DNA of 64,000 bases from Ancylobacter radicis. GTDB lineage: Bacteria > Pseudomonadota > Alphaproteobacteria > Rhizobiales > Xanthobacteraceae. Of the stretch, positions 45,772 to 56,383 are shown piece after piece. Location of the stretch: the NCBI RefSeq assembly GCF_018449475.1, contig NZ_JAHCQH010000004.1, forward strand, positions 1 through 64,000, in the 5' to 3' direction. Each line of letters opens with the position of its first letter. Positions within the stretch are counted from its first letter, which is position 1. The notes beneath the pieces were generated by a model. That model searched no databases and was not told the origin of the DNA. It saw only the letters and a program-made list of their open reading frames with translations. Made by a program: the position numbers and the translations under genes.

Positions 45772-47709
45772 ATGCGCTTCCCGCCCTCGTTCCTCGACGA
45801 GATTCGCGCCCGCCTCCCGGTGTCGGAGGTGGTGGGAAAGCGCGTGCAGCTGAAGAAGCAGGGGCGCGAATGGCGCGGCCTCTCGCCCTTCAATCCCGAG
45901 AAGACGCCGTCCTTCTATGTGAACGACCAGAAGGGCTTTTATCACTGCTTCTCCTCCGGCAAGCATGGCGACCAGTTCGACTTCATGATGGAGGTCGAGG
46001 GCCTGCCCTTCCCGGAGGCGGTGGAACGGCTCGCCGGTCTGGCCGGCCTGCCCATGCCGGTCCAGTCGCGCGAGGAGGAAAAGCGCGAGAGCCGTCGCAA
46101 GACGCTCCACGAGGTGATGGAACTCGCCACCAAATTCTTCGAGACCACGCTGCAGAACCGCGCCGGTGCCAAGGGGCGGGGCTATCTCGCCGACCGTGGC
46201 CTCGGCCCCGCGACCCAGCAGCGTTTCCGCCTCGGCTATGCCCCGCCCGATCGCTTCGCGCTGAAGGAGGCGCTGGGCGGCAAGGGCGTGCCGATCGAGG
46301 ACATGATCGAGGCGGGGCTGCTGATCAGCGCCGAGGACATCGCCATTCCCTATGACCGCTTCCGCGACCGGGTGATGTTCCCGATCACCGATCTGCGCGG
46401 GCGGGTGGTCGCGTTTGGCGGGCGAGCGCTGGAGAAGGACGTCTCGGCCAAATACCTCAACTCGCCGGAGACCTCGCTCTTTCACAAGGGCTCGCTGCTC
46501 TATAACGGCTTCACCGCCCGCGCCGCGGCCCATAAGGGCGCGCCGGTGATCGCGGTCGAAGGTTATGTCGACGTCATCGCGCTGGTCGAGGCCGGCTTCC
46601 CCGCCGCGGTGGCCCCGCTCGGCACGGCGCTGACCGAGGACCAGCTGGCGCTGCTCTGGCGCATGGCGCCCGAACCGGTGCTGCTGTTCGACGGCGACAA
46701 GGCCGGCCGGCGGGCCGCCTATCGGGCGCTCGACCTCGCTCTGCCCCATCTCAAGCCCGGCATGAGCCTGTCCTTCGGCACGCTGCCCGACGGGCAGGAC
46801 CCGGACGATCTGGTGCGCGCCGGCGGCCGCGAGGCGGTGGACGCGGTGCTTGCGCAGGCCCGCCCGCTTGCCGACGTGCTGTGGGAGCGCGAGCTGGAGG
46901 GCGCCAATATCGAGACCCCCGAGCGCCGCGCGGCGCTGGAGGCGCGGCTTGGCGAGATCGTGCGCGGCATCGCCGACGAGACGGTGCGCAAGCATTATCG
47001 CAGCGAGTTGATGGAGCGTTTCCGCCGCCTGTTCGCCCCGGCGGTCATTCAGGGTGGGGCAAATCGGCGCGAGCCCGGCCGTTTCACCGGCAAGGGGAAC
47101 GGCACCGGACGGGGCGCGGGCGACCGGCGCGCCGTCGGCGGGCGGGCGGGCGGCTCGGCCGGGGAGGGGATGCGCCGCTCGGCGCTGATGCGCGGCTCAG
47201 CCGCCGAAATTCCGCGCAACGAGGCGCTGCTGCTGTTCGCCGCCATGAACCATCCCTGGCTGATGGAACGCTTCGCCGAGGAGCTTGCCGACCTGCCGCT
47301 GCTCAACAAGGATGCGGCGCGGCTGCGTCAGGCGCTGCTGGACGCTCATATGGAAGGGGCGGACGAGGATGCCGAGCATCTGGCCGTCCGTCTGGAGGCG
47401 GTCGGCGTCGGCCCGGTGGCCCAGCGCCTCGCCCAGATCGCGGTGGCGCGGCATGACTGGCCGGCCTTTGCCGATGCCGGCCGGGTCGATGTGGAATTGT
47501 GGTGGCACCAGCGGCTGGTCTTGCACCGGCGCAGCCACGCCCTATCTAAGGACCTCAAGGAAGCGGAAAAACGCCTCGCAGAGGAGCCCACCGAGATGAA
47601 CTGGGCACGCTTTCTCGACATACAAAGACAGCTCGCGGCACTTGACGGAACCGAAGCTTTGGTAGAGGGGTTCGGCGCCGCGTCGGGTCGTCCGGCTCGG
47701 TCGATGTAG
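45772..47709 (+). CDS. dnaG: DNA primase
   Basis: A 645-residue primase that makes RNA primers at the replication fork. The start at ATG 45772 gives the conserved [21 protein letters not shown] opening. The TOPRIM active site is intact ([20 protein letters not shown]). In the N-terminal zinc-ribbon region, three of four ligands of the usual C-H-C-C set are replaced: Ser38, Asn41, Cys59 and Ser62 ([21 protein letters not shown]), so zinc binding is doubtful. The C-terminal helicase-binding domain is present. It is followed by rpoD after 181 bp, the usual macromolecular-synthesis arrangement. Confidence 0.95.
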   Translation: MRFPPSFLDEIRARLPVSEVVGKRVQLKKQGREWRGLSPFNPEKTPSFYVNDQKGFYHCFSSGKHGDQFDFMMEVEGLPFPEAVERLAGLAGLPMPVQSREEEKRESRRKTLHEVMELATKFFETTLQNRAGAKGRGYLADRGLGPATQQRFRLGYAPPDRFALKEALGGKGVPIEDMIEAGLLISAEDIAIPYDRFRDRVMFPITDLRGRVVAFGGRALEKDVSAKYLNSPETSLFHKGSLLYNGFTARAAAHKGAPVIAVEGYVDVIALVEAGFPAAVAPLGTALTEDQLALLWRMAPEPVLLFDGDKAGRRAAYRALDLALPHLKPGMSLSFGTLPDGQDPDDLVRAGGREAVDAVLAQARPLADVLWERELEGANIETPERRAALEARLGEIVRGIADETVRKHYRSELMERFRRLFAPAVIQGGANRREPGRFTGKGNGTGRGAGDRRAVGGRAGGSAGEGMRRSALMRGSAAEIPRNEALLLFAAMNHPWLMERFAEELADLPLLNKDAARLRQALLDAHMEGADEDAEHLAVRLEAVGVGPVAQRLAQIAVARHDWPAFADAGRVDVELWWHQRLVLHRRSHALSKDLKEAEKRLAEEPTEMNWARFLDIQRQLAALDGTEALVEGFGAASGRPARSM

Positions 47710-47890
47710 AAAGTCCTCTGGGTCGCCCGCCCCTGCGCACCAACTGCGCCGTGGAGCGTGTGGCCCCGTTTGCGTCGTGGTCGCCCCGGTGACCGCACGG
47801 GGTTTGAAGGTCGAAGGGGCGGCGCGCCGGATAAGCCGGACGCCGTTGGACGCCAGGGCGCAAGCCCTCAGGCGGTTAAGGAGCACACGC

Positions 47891-49888
<1,998 letters not shown>

Positions 49889-49910
49889 GCGTGCGTCTCA
49901 CGGAATGCGA

Positions 49911-49936
49911 AAAGGCGGCCTGCGGGCCGCCTTTTT
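49911..49936 (+). terminator. Intrinsic terminator after rpoD
   Basis: Stem GGCGGCC (49914-49920) with GGCCGCC (49925-49931), loop TGCG, then TTTTTCG. It also has AAAA on the 5' side and could act partly on the other strand. Confidence 0.92.
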
Positions 49937-50054
49937 CGTTTCAGGCTCACGGTGGTTTCAGATTTCGGTGGTTTCAGGCTTGGGGCGGTTTCGGGTGTCG
50001 ATCACCTCGTCGGCGGCCTAGTCTTCGCACAACCCTTTCGTGGAGCGCGAACCG

Positions 50055-50678
50055 ATGACCGCCGCCCTGTCCCCCGACTTCCTGTTCATCTGCTTCATCG
50101 TCGTCGCCTCGCCGGGCACCGGGGCGCTCTACACCATGGCCGCCGGCCTCGGGCAGGGGCGCGGGGCGAGCGTGCTGGCCGCCTTCGCCTGCACGCTCGG
50201 CATCGTCCCGCATCTGGCCGCCGCGCTGCTCGGGCTGGCGGCGGTGCTGCATGCGAGCGCGCTCGCCTATGAGGCGCTGCGCTATGCCGGCGTCGCCTAT
50301 CTGCTCTACATGGCCTGGCAGACGCTGCAGGCGGACGGACCGCTGCGCCTCGCGCCGGGCACCGCGAGGCTTCGTCCGGCGCGGGTGATCGCCGACGGCA
50401 TCCTGCTGAACCTGCTCAACCCGAAGCTCTCGATCTTCTTCGTGGCGTTCCTGCCGCAATTCATCGCGCCCGGCGAGCCGGCCCCGCTGACGGCCATGCT
50501 GGAGATGTCGGGTATGTTCATGGCGATGACCTTCGTGGTCTTCGCGCTCTATGGCGTCTTCGCCGCGGCGGTGCGCGGGCAGGTGCTGGCCCGCCCCGCC
50601 ATCCTCGGCTGGCTGCGCCGTGGCTTTGCCGCCGCCTTTGTGGCGCTGGGCGCCAAGCTCGCGCTCAGCGAGCGATAG
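50055..50678 (+). CDS. LysE-family amino acid exporter
   Basis: A 207-residue membrane protein with about six helices. The LysE/RhtB signatures SPGTGALYTMAAGLGQGRGAS and GVAYLLYMAWQTLQ are present, and LLNPKLSIFFVAFLPQF is the family's central motif. It exports amino acids or related compounds; specificity is unknown. The ATG at 50055 has GGAG upstream, and a GTG at 50040 is possible. It is a single-gene unit after the rpoD terminator. Confidence 0.92.
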   Translation: MTAALSPDFLFICFIVVASPGTGALYTMAAGLGQGRGASVLAAFACTLGIVPHLAAALLGLAAVLHASALAYEALRYAGVAYLLYMAWQTLQADGPLRLAPGTARLRPARVIADGILLNLLNPKLSIFFVAFLPQFIAPGEPAPLTAMLEMSGMFMAMTFVVFALYGVFAAAVRGQVLARPAILGWLRRGFAAAFVALGAKLALSER

Positions 50679-50739
50679 AGCATCTCGAGCGACGTGGATT
50701 CCGGTTCGCGCGCGGAAAATGCGTCAGCTCCAGACAAAG

Positions 50740-50772
50740 AAAAACCCCGCCCGCGGGGGAAGCGGGACGGGG
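50740..50772 (-). terminator. Intrinsic terminator for the 43-residue membrane protein gene
   Basis: Minus-strand stem CCCCGTCCCGC / GCGGGCGGGG (one bulge) followed by TTTTTCTTTG. It lies about 120 bp past the stop of the small gene at 50895. The stretch between shows further GC hairpins but no gene. Confidence 0.75.
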
Positions 50773-50894
50773 CAGTGTCGTGCCGTCGCGGTGTCTCCTC
50801 GACGGCACCGGCGCCTGGATGCGCCTCTTCCAGGTGACACCCCCGTTGGGGGGAGGGTGCCGCCCGAAATGGGTAGGCTCACGCGCCCGCAGAA

Positions 50895-51026
50895 TCACTC
50901 GCCGGGCAGCGGATGGTTGCGGCGGCGCGTCTCGCGGGTCGAGATGTCGACATAGGCGAGCACCCCGGCGAAGCCGCCGAAGGCGATCACGGTGGCGGTG
51001 AGGAAAAGCACGGTCTCCATGGGCAT
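50895..51026 (-). CDS. Small (43-residue) single-helix membrane protein
   Basis: The frame from ATG 51026 reads MPMETVLFLTATVIAFGGFA, then GVLAYVDISTRETRRRNHPL, PGE. It has one membrane helix (residues 4-25) and a basic tail, giving a cytoplasmic C-terminus. GGGAG lies 7-8 bases upstream, and the terminator at 50740-50772 follows. A second ATG at 51020 is also possible. Similar tiny proteins with an FLTATVI...GGFAGVLAY helix occur in Hyphomicrobiales genomes. No function is known. Confidence 0.65.
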   Translation of the reverse strand: MPMETVLFLTATVIAFGGFAGVLAYVDISTRETRRRNHPLPGE

Positions 51027-51136
51027 TGGCGTTCTCCCATCAACTTGAATGGGATGACGCTACGCCCCGCGCGGGTGGCTTGCCTTGCGGTAAGTCAATC
51101 CGGCGCGCGTCCGATGCCGCTGGGGAAGAACGGCGT

Positions 51137-51316
51137 TCAGGGCGTCGAGATCGCCTGATCGACCAGCAGGGCTAGGCCGACAAGACCGAGGAAGATCACG
51201 AAGAACAGGCCGAACAGGATCAGCGAGATCCGCCGCGCCAGGGCGGACACATTGGTCATGCCGATGGCGCCGGCAATGATCGAGATGATCAGGAAGATGA
51301 CGGCGTATTTGAACAT
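51137..51316 (-). CDS. DUF1328-family small membrane protein
   Basis: A 59-residue protein with two helices (KYAVIFLIISIIAGAIGMT and ISLILFGLFFVIFLGLVGLALLV, the latter shown in part), matching DUF1328/YtjA-type proteins. The ATG at 51316 is used (MFKYAVIFL); the frame's earlier ATG adds five residues. These proteins are thought to respond to envelope stress. It stands 76 bp from the MFS gene on the same strand. Confidence 0.88.
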   Translation of the reverse strand: MFKYAVIFLIISIIAGAIGMTNVSALARRISLILFGLFFVIFLGLVGLALLVDQAISTP

Positions 51317-51391
51317 GCTGGGCTCCCGCAAGCGTCAGGCCAAGAACGGCTTACCGGCCGCGAGGTTCCCCAGCTTTGCCAAGAGGGCGCC

Positions 51392-52732
51392 TCAGCCGCC
51401 GTCCGAGCGCCCGTCCTGCGCGGAGGGGAAGGCCTCCTCATCCGCCGCGCGGCGCATCTGCGCGCGCCGGTCGGGTTGGGAAGCGGCGGGCGAGGGGGCG
51501 TCGGCGGTCTCGTCCTCGGGCAGCGGAATGGTGCCGGTGACGGCGCAGGCGATGCCGGCCTCCTCCATCCCCGGCCCGGTGCCCCCCAGCGGCGCGGCAT
51601 CGCGGCAGCACATCCGCCAGACCACGAACAGCAGCAGCAGCGTGTGCGAGCCGGCGGTGAAATAGAACAGCGCGCCCGGCCCGTAATGCTGCATCCCGTA
51701 GGAGGCGAGCGCCGGCCCGACCACCGAGCCGATGCCGTAGAGCAGCAGCAGGCCCGCCGCCGTCTCCACCGCCTGCGAGGCCGGGGTGCGGTCATAGGCA
51801 TGGGCGGCGGCCAGCGAATAGGCCGGCAGCGACAGCGCGCCGAAGATCAGGCCGAGCACGCACAGGCCGAGCAGGCCGAAATCGAACATGCCGAGCGCCA
51901 GCCCCGCCAGCATGGCGCCGACCATCAGCCCGGCGAGGATGCGGCGGCGGTCGGTGCGGTCGGAGAAGAAGCCGACCGGCCATTGCGCCAGCGCCCCGGC
52001 CACCACCACGGCGCTCATGAAGGTCGCCGCGCCGTCGGCGGTCAGCCCGCGCCCGATGCCGAAGATCGGCCCGAGCGACCAGAGCGAGCCATTGGTCAGG
52101 CCGATCACGAAGCAGCCGACCATGGCGACGGGGGCGGCCCGGAACAGCCGCAGCGGGCGGATGCGCGCGGTCTCGATCGGCGCCGGCTGGCCGGAATTGG
52201 AGATCACCACCGGCAGGGTGGCGAGCGAGAACAGGATCGCCGCCAGCGCGAACAGCTCGAAGCCGCGCACCGGGTAGAGCGTGATCATCATCTGCCCGGC
52301 GGTCAGCGCGGCATAGTCGACCATGACATAGGCGCTCATGACGAAGCCGCGCGTCTGGTTGGTGGCGCGGTCGTTCAGCCAGCTCTCGATCACCAGATAG
52401 AGCCCGGCGAAGCAGAAGCCGGTGATGCCGCGCAGGGCGAACCAGACGAACGGATCGACGAAGATCGGGTGCGCCATCATCGTCGCCACCACGCCCGCGG
52501 TCAGGGCGGCGAAGGCGCGGATATGGCCGGAGCGGCGCACGAGGTGCGGAACCGCAAGACAGCCGACCACGAAGCCCAGATAGTAGCTGGAACCGAGAAT
52601 ACCCAGATTGATCGCGCTGAAGCCCTCAAAGGCGCCGCGCAGCGGCAGCAGCGTGTTCTGCAGGCCGCTGCCGGTAACCAGAAAGAACACGCCGAGAAGG
52701 AGCGCGGCGACAGGGCCGAGAGTCTGGGCCAT
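51392..52732 (-). CDS. MFS transporter
   Basis: A 446-residue protein with 12 predicted helices and an opening helix pair MAQTLGPVAALLLGVFFLV. It has family-type loops (FSDRTDRRRILAGLM as the central MFS loop; LVIESWLNDRATNQTRGFVMSAYVMVDYAALTAGQMM in outline). The YcaD/YfkF-like subfamily is plausible. The C-terminal ~60 residues are charged and low in complexity. The substrate is unknown. It is divergent from the aldose epimerase gene, with about 120 bp between. Confidence 0.88.
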   Translation of the reverse strand: MAQTLGPVAALLLGVFFLVTGSGLQNTLLPLRGAFEGFSAINLGILGSSYYLGFVVGCLAVPHLVRRSGHIRAFAALTAGVVATMMAHPIFVDPFVWFALRGITGFCFAGLYLVIESWLNDRATNQTRGFVMSAYVMVDYAALTAGQMMITLYPVRGFELFALAAILFSLATLPVVISNSGQPAPIETARIRPLRLFRAAPVAMVGCFVIGLTNGSLWSLGPIFGIGRGLTADGAATFMSAVVVAGALAQWPVGFFSDRTDRRRILAGLMVGAMLAGLALGMFDFGLLGLCVLGLIFGALSLPAYSLAAAHAYDRTPASQAVETAAGLLLLYGIGSVVGPALASYGMQHYGPGALFYFTAGSHTLLLLFVVWRMCCRDAAPLGGTGPGMEEAGIACAVTGTIPLPEDETADAPSPAASQPDRRAQMRRAADEEAFPSAQDGRSDGG

Positions 52733-52854
52733 GATGGAACCGGCGGTGAAAGGGCGACGGGGAGGCGATTCCTGCGGGAATCAAGCATCTATCCGCTTTC
52801 GGTAGCCCTGTTCCGGGATGAAGTCGAGACAGCGAAAGGCATGAGTGCAGCAAC

Positions 52855-53781
52855 ATGAGTGCAGCAATGAGCAGCGCAGCGGGCGACCAGCCGGTGAAAC
52901 TCACCTCGGACCATCTCAGCGTGGAGATCGCGCGGCTCGGCGCGGAGATGCAGAGCCTCAAGGATGCGCAGGGGCGCGACCTGCTGTGGGACGGCGATCC
53001 GGCATTCTGGACCGGCCGCGCGCCGCTGCTCTTTCCCATCGTTGGCCGCCTGCCGGGCGACCAGCTGGTGCATGAGGGCGTGGCCTATCCCATGAGCCAG
53101 CACGGCTTCGCCCGCCGCCGCGCCTTCGCACTGCGCGAGGCCAGCGCCTCGCAGGCGCGCTTCTCGCTGCGCGCGGATGGCGAGACGCGCAAACAGTACC
53201 CGTTCGATTTCACGCTGACGGTCACCTACACGCTGATCGAGGCGACGCTGACCATCGAGGTGCAGGTGGCCAATCCCGGCCCGGTCACGCTGCCGGCGAG
53301 CGTCGGCTTCCACCCCGCCTTCCGCTGGCCGCTGCCCTATGGCGGCACGCGGGCCGACCACCGGCTGGTGTTCGAGAAGGCGGAGGTGGAGCCGGTGCAT
53401 CGCCCGGTGGGCGGGCTGCTCTCGGCCGCTTCCGAGCCGAACCCGGCGGTGGATACGGTGATCGCCCCGGATGACGCGATGTTCGAGCGCGATGCGCTGA
53501 TCTTCCTGCATCCGCGCTCGCACCATGTACGCTTCGGCGTGCCCGGCGAGCCGGGGCTGGAGATCGCCTATCCCGGCATGGAACAGCTCGGCCTGTGGTC
53601 GAAGCCGGGCGCGCCGTTCCTGTGCATCGAGCCATGGTCGGGTTACGCGTCTCCCGAGGCGTCCTCGTCCGAGCCGGGGGCGGCCGAGTTCATGGACAAG
53701 CCGGGCCTCAGCCTCATCCCGCCCGGCGGCTCCAAAAGCTTTGCCATGGCGGTGCGCTGGCTGCCGGATATCGGTCGCTGA
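52855..53781 (+). CDS. Aldose 1-epimerase-family protein
   Basis: A 308-residue galactose mutarotase-like protein: LTSDHLSVEIARLGAEMQSLKDAQGRDLLWDGDPAFWTG in outline, then SVGFHPAFRWPLPYG (catalytic His region) and CIEPWSGYASP. It belongs to the LacX-like branch of the family. The ATG at 52855 is one of two start-like ATGs in a 14-bp duplication; the other (52841) makes a five-residue mini-frame that ends in ATGA at this ATG. Its sugar is unknown. Confidence 0.88.
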   Translation: MSAAMSSAAGDQPVKLTSDHLSVEIARLGAEMQSLKDAQGRDLLWDGDPAFWTGRAPLLFPIVGRLPGDQLVHEGVAYPMSQHGFARRRAFALREASASQARFSLRADGETRKQYPFDFTLTVTYTLIEATLTIEVQVANPGPVTLPASVGFHPAFRWPLPYGGTRADHRLVFEKAEVEPVHRPVGGLLSAASEPNPAVDTVIAPDDAMFERDALIFLHPRSHHVRFGVPGEPGLEIAYPGMEQLGLWSKPGAPFLCIEPWSGYASPEASSSEPGAAEFMDKPGLSLIPPGGSKSFAMAVRWLPDIGR

Positions 53782-53836
53782 AACCGGCAGGGTGGTCGAA
53801 AAGCGGCGGTGAAAAAGGGGCGGTGAGGGGACGCGG

Positions 53837-54916
53837 TCAGGCGTGCTTTTCGAGCGCGCCGGGACCGGGTCCGTTGGCATCGAACTCCGCGATGTCGGGC
53901 ATGTTGATGTCCGAGCTGTGGGCGGACATCACCCGGTCGCGTCCGTTCTGCTTGGCGCGGTAGAGCGCCGCGTCGGCGGCCGCGATCAGCCGCTCGATGT
54001 TGAGCACGCTCGACGGCTGGGCGGCGACGCCGATGCTGGCGGTGATGAGCTTGCCGTCCGGGCGCGTCAGCGCCGCGGCGGCCAGCGCGGTGCGCACCCG
54101 CTCGGCGATGCGGCGGGCATTGTGGACGTCGGCGCCCGGCAGCACGGCGACGAATTCGTCCCCGCCATAGCGGGCCACGAGGTCGCCATTGCGCTGCCGG
54201 AAGCCGGCCAGCGTCCGGCCGACGCCGCGCAGCAGCTGGTCGCCGGCGGGATGGCCGAAGCCGTCATTCACTTCCTTGAAGCAGTCGATGTCGATCATCA
54301 CCAGCCCGAGCGCCTCGCCGGTACGCTCGCAGCGGCTTGCCGCCCGCGACAAGCCCTCGTCCAGCGCGGTGCGGTTGGCGAGGCCGGTCAGCGGGTCGAT
54401 GCGCGAATGGTGCACCAGTTCCCGGTTGCGGCGGAACAGTTCCACCTCGTCGGTGGCGATGCGGGCGAGGACACGCAGGGGTTCGAGATCGGTATTGGCC
54501 GCGCGCAGCGGCGCCGCGTTCATCACGCAGAGCGTGCCGATGGGCTGGCCGTCGAGCAGTAGCGGCACGCCGGCATAGAAGCCGATGCGCCACGCGGCGG
54601 CATCCGGGTGGCCCTGAAAGCGGGGATCGGACGCCAGATCATGCGTCACCAGCGCCTCGCCATCGGCGATGATGTGCTGGCAGATCGAGCGTTCGCGCTC
54701 CAGCACAGGCGCGATCGGCTGGCCGGCCGCCGATTTGATCCACTGCGTGCGCTCGTCGATGAAGCTGATGAAGGCGGTGTCCGCCTGATAGACATGGCGG
54801 GCCAGCCACGTGATCCGGTCGAATCGTTCATCGCCCGGCGTGTCCATGATGTCGCATGCCTGCAGCGCGCCGAGGCGGGCCTGTTCATTCGCCGGTGGGG
54901 CCGGTACCCGCCACAT
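53837..54916 (-). CDS. GAF-GGDEF diguanylate cyclase
   Basis: A 359-residue protein with a GAF domain (residues ~25-160) and a GGDEF domain from about 170. The active motif is intact (GGDEF, 251-255), with an RxxD inhibitory site (RNGD, 242-245) exactly 5 residues upstream, so it should make c-di-GMP and be product-inhibited. The GAF part has ERERSICQHIIADGEALV and FYAGVPLLLDGQPIGTLCVM. ATG 54916 (MWRVPAPPANEQARLGAL) is chosen over the frame's earlier start because the GAF family opens there. Confidence 0.9.
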   Translation of the reverse strand: MWRVPAPPANEQARLGALQACDIMDTPGDERFDRITWLARHVYQADTAFISFIDERTQWIKSAAGQPIAPVLERERSICQHIIADGEALVTHDLASDPRFQGHPDAAAWRIGFYAGVPLLLDGQPIGTLCVMNAAPLRAANTDLEPLRVLARIATDEVELFRRNRELVHHSRIDPLTGLANRTALDEGLSRAASRCERTGEALGLVMIDIDCFKEVNDGFGHPAGDQLLRGVGRTLAGFRQRNGDLVARYGGDEFVAVLPGADVHNARRIAERVRTALAAAALTRPDGKLITASIGVAAQPSSVLNIERLIAAADAALYRAKQNGRDRVMSAHSSDINMPDIAEFDANGPGPGALEKHA

Positions 54917-55000
54917 ATCGAAAACGCTCCGGGGCCTCGCATCCCCTGTCGCCCGGTACGGACGGCAGGTTGCCTGCACCCTTTTTACTACCTTCGCGGG

Positions 55001-56383
55001 TCAACCGAAATGGTCGGCGGCCTGCGAAAGATCGGCGAGGAAACCCTCGCACCAGCTATGGATCGTGTTGGTCTCGACCTTGTCCATATTGGTGCGCCAG
55101 CGTTCGCGCCGCTCCTCCACCGGCATGGTGAAGGCGCGGTGGAAGGCGTCGGCCATGCCTTCCACGTCATAGGGATTGACCAGCAGGGCACCCGTCAGTT
55201 CGTCCGCCGCGCCGGCAAAGCGCGAGAGCACCAGCACGCCCGGATTTTCCGGGTCCTGCGCGGCGACATATTCCTTGGCGACGAGGTTCATCCCGTCGCG
55301 CAAGGGCGTGACGATGCCGAGCCGGGCATTGCGGTAGATCGCGGCGAGCGTGGCGCGCTGGAACGGCCGGTTGAGATAGCGCAGCGGCACCCAGTCGAAT
55401 TCGGCATATTCGCCGTTGATCGCGCCGGCCAGTTCCTCCAGCTCGCGCCGCAGGGCCTGATATTCGGTGACCTCGGCCCGGCTCAGCGGCGCGATCTGCA
55501 TCATCGTCATCTTCGAGCGGTGCTCGGGATAGCGCGCGAGGAAATCGCCGAAAGCGGCGAACTTGCTGGGCAGGCCCTTGGAATAGTCCAGCCGGTCGAC
55601 GCCCACCGCCAGCGCGCGCCCGGCCAGGCTTTCCTTGAGGCGCTTCTCCTCATCCTTGCCGACCGAGGCGCGGGCATCCTTGACGAAGGCCTCGGCGTCG
55701 ATGCCGATCGGGTAGGCGACCACGCGAAAGCGCCGGTCCTTCAGCCCGACCCCGCCGCCGGGCGCGATCCAGCCGCGCGCCTCGGAGGAGATATAGGTCA
55801 GCAGGGCCCGCACATCGTCCTCGGTCTGGAGACCGACCAGATCGTAATGCGAGATGTCGCGCACCAGCGCCGCATGCGAGGGCAGGGAGAGGAAGACTTC
55901 CGGGGTCGGCCAGGGGATGTGGTGGAAATAGCCGATCCGCCCCTCGAAGCCGAGCTTGCGCAGCTCGGCCGCCAGCGGGATGAAATGGTAGTCGTGCACC
56001 CAGACGATGTCGTCCGGCTTCAGCAGCGGCAGCAGCGAGCGGGCGAAATGCGCGTTGACGCGGCGATAGCCCTCCCAGTCGGCGCGGCGGAAGGACAGCA
56101 GGCCGAGCCGGTAATGGCACAGCGGCCAGAGCGTGCCATTGGCATAGCCGGCGTAATGGGCGCGCTGGTCCTCGGGGTCGAGATCCTGCAACGCATAGCT
56201 CACCCGGCCCGAGCGGAAGACCTTGGGCGGCGGCGGGTCGACCTGCGTCTCGCCGCTCCAGCCGAACCACAGGCCGCCGCGCTGGCTCAGCGCCTCGCGC
56301 AGGGCGACCGCCAGACCTCCCGCCTTGGCGGCGCGCTCTCGCGGCGATGCCACGCGGTTGGAGACGATTACGAGCCGCGCCAA
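55001..56383 (-). CDS. otsA: Trehalose-6-phosphate synthase
   Basis: A 460-residue enzyme that joins UDP-glucose and glucose-6-phosphate. Motifs are RLVIVSNRV (residues 3-11), DIVWVHDYHFIPLAAELR and GVDRLDYSKGLPSKFAAF, with the late DGMNLVAKEY. The start is a TTG at 56383 with GGGAGGA 6 bases upstream; the result MARLVIVSNRV is the family's canonical opening. It overlaps the GH15 gene by 16 bases, so translation is coupled. The order otsB-GH15-otsA makes it the last gene of the operon. Confidence 0.94.
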   Translation of the reverse strand: MARLVIVSNRVASPRERAAKAGGLAVALREALSQRGGLWFGWSGETQVDPPPPKVFRSGRVSYALQDLDPEDQRAHYAGYANGTLWPLCHYRLGLLSFRRADWEGYRRVNAHFARSLLPLLKPDDIVWVHDYHFIPLAAELRKLGFEGRIGYFHHIPWPTPEVFLSLPSHAALVRDISHYDLVGLQTEDDVRALLTYISSEARGWIAPGGGVGLKDRRFRVVAYPIGIDAEAFVKDARASVGKDEEKRLKESLAGRALAVGVDRLDYSKGLPSKFAAFGDFLARYPEHRSKMTMMQIAPLSRAEVTEYQALRRELEELAGAINGEYAEFDWVPLRYLNRPFQRATLAAIYRNARLGIVTPLRDGMNLVAKEYVAAQDPENPGVLVLSRFAGAADELTGALLVNPYDVEGMADAFHRAFTMPVEERRERWRTNMDKVETNTIHSWCEGFLADLSQAADHFG

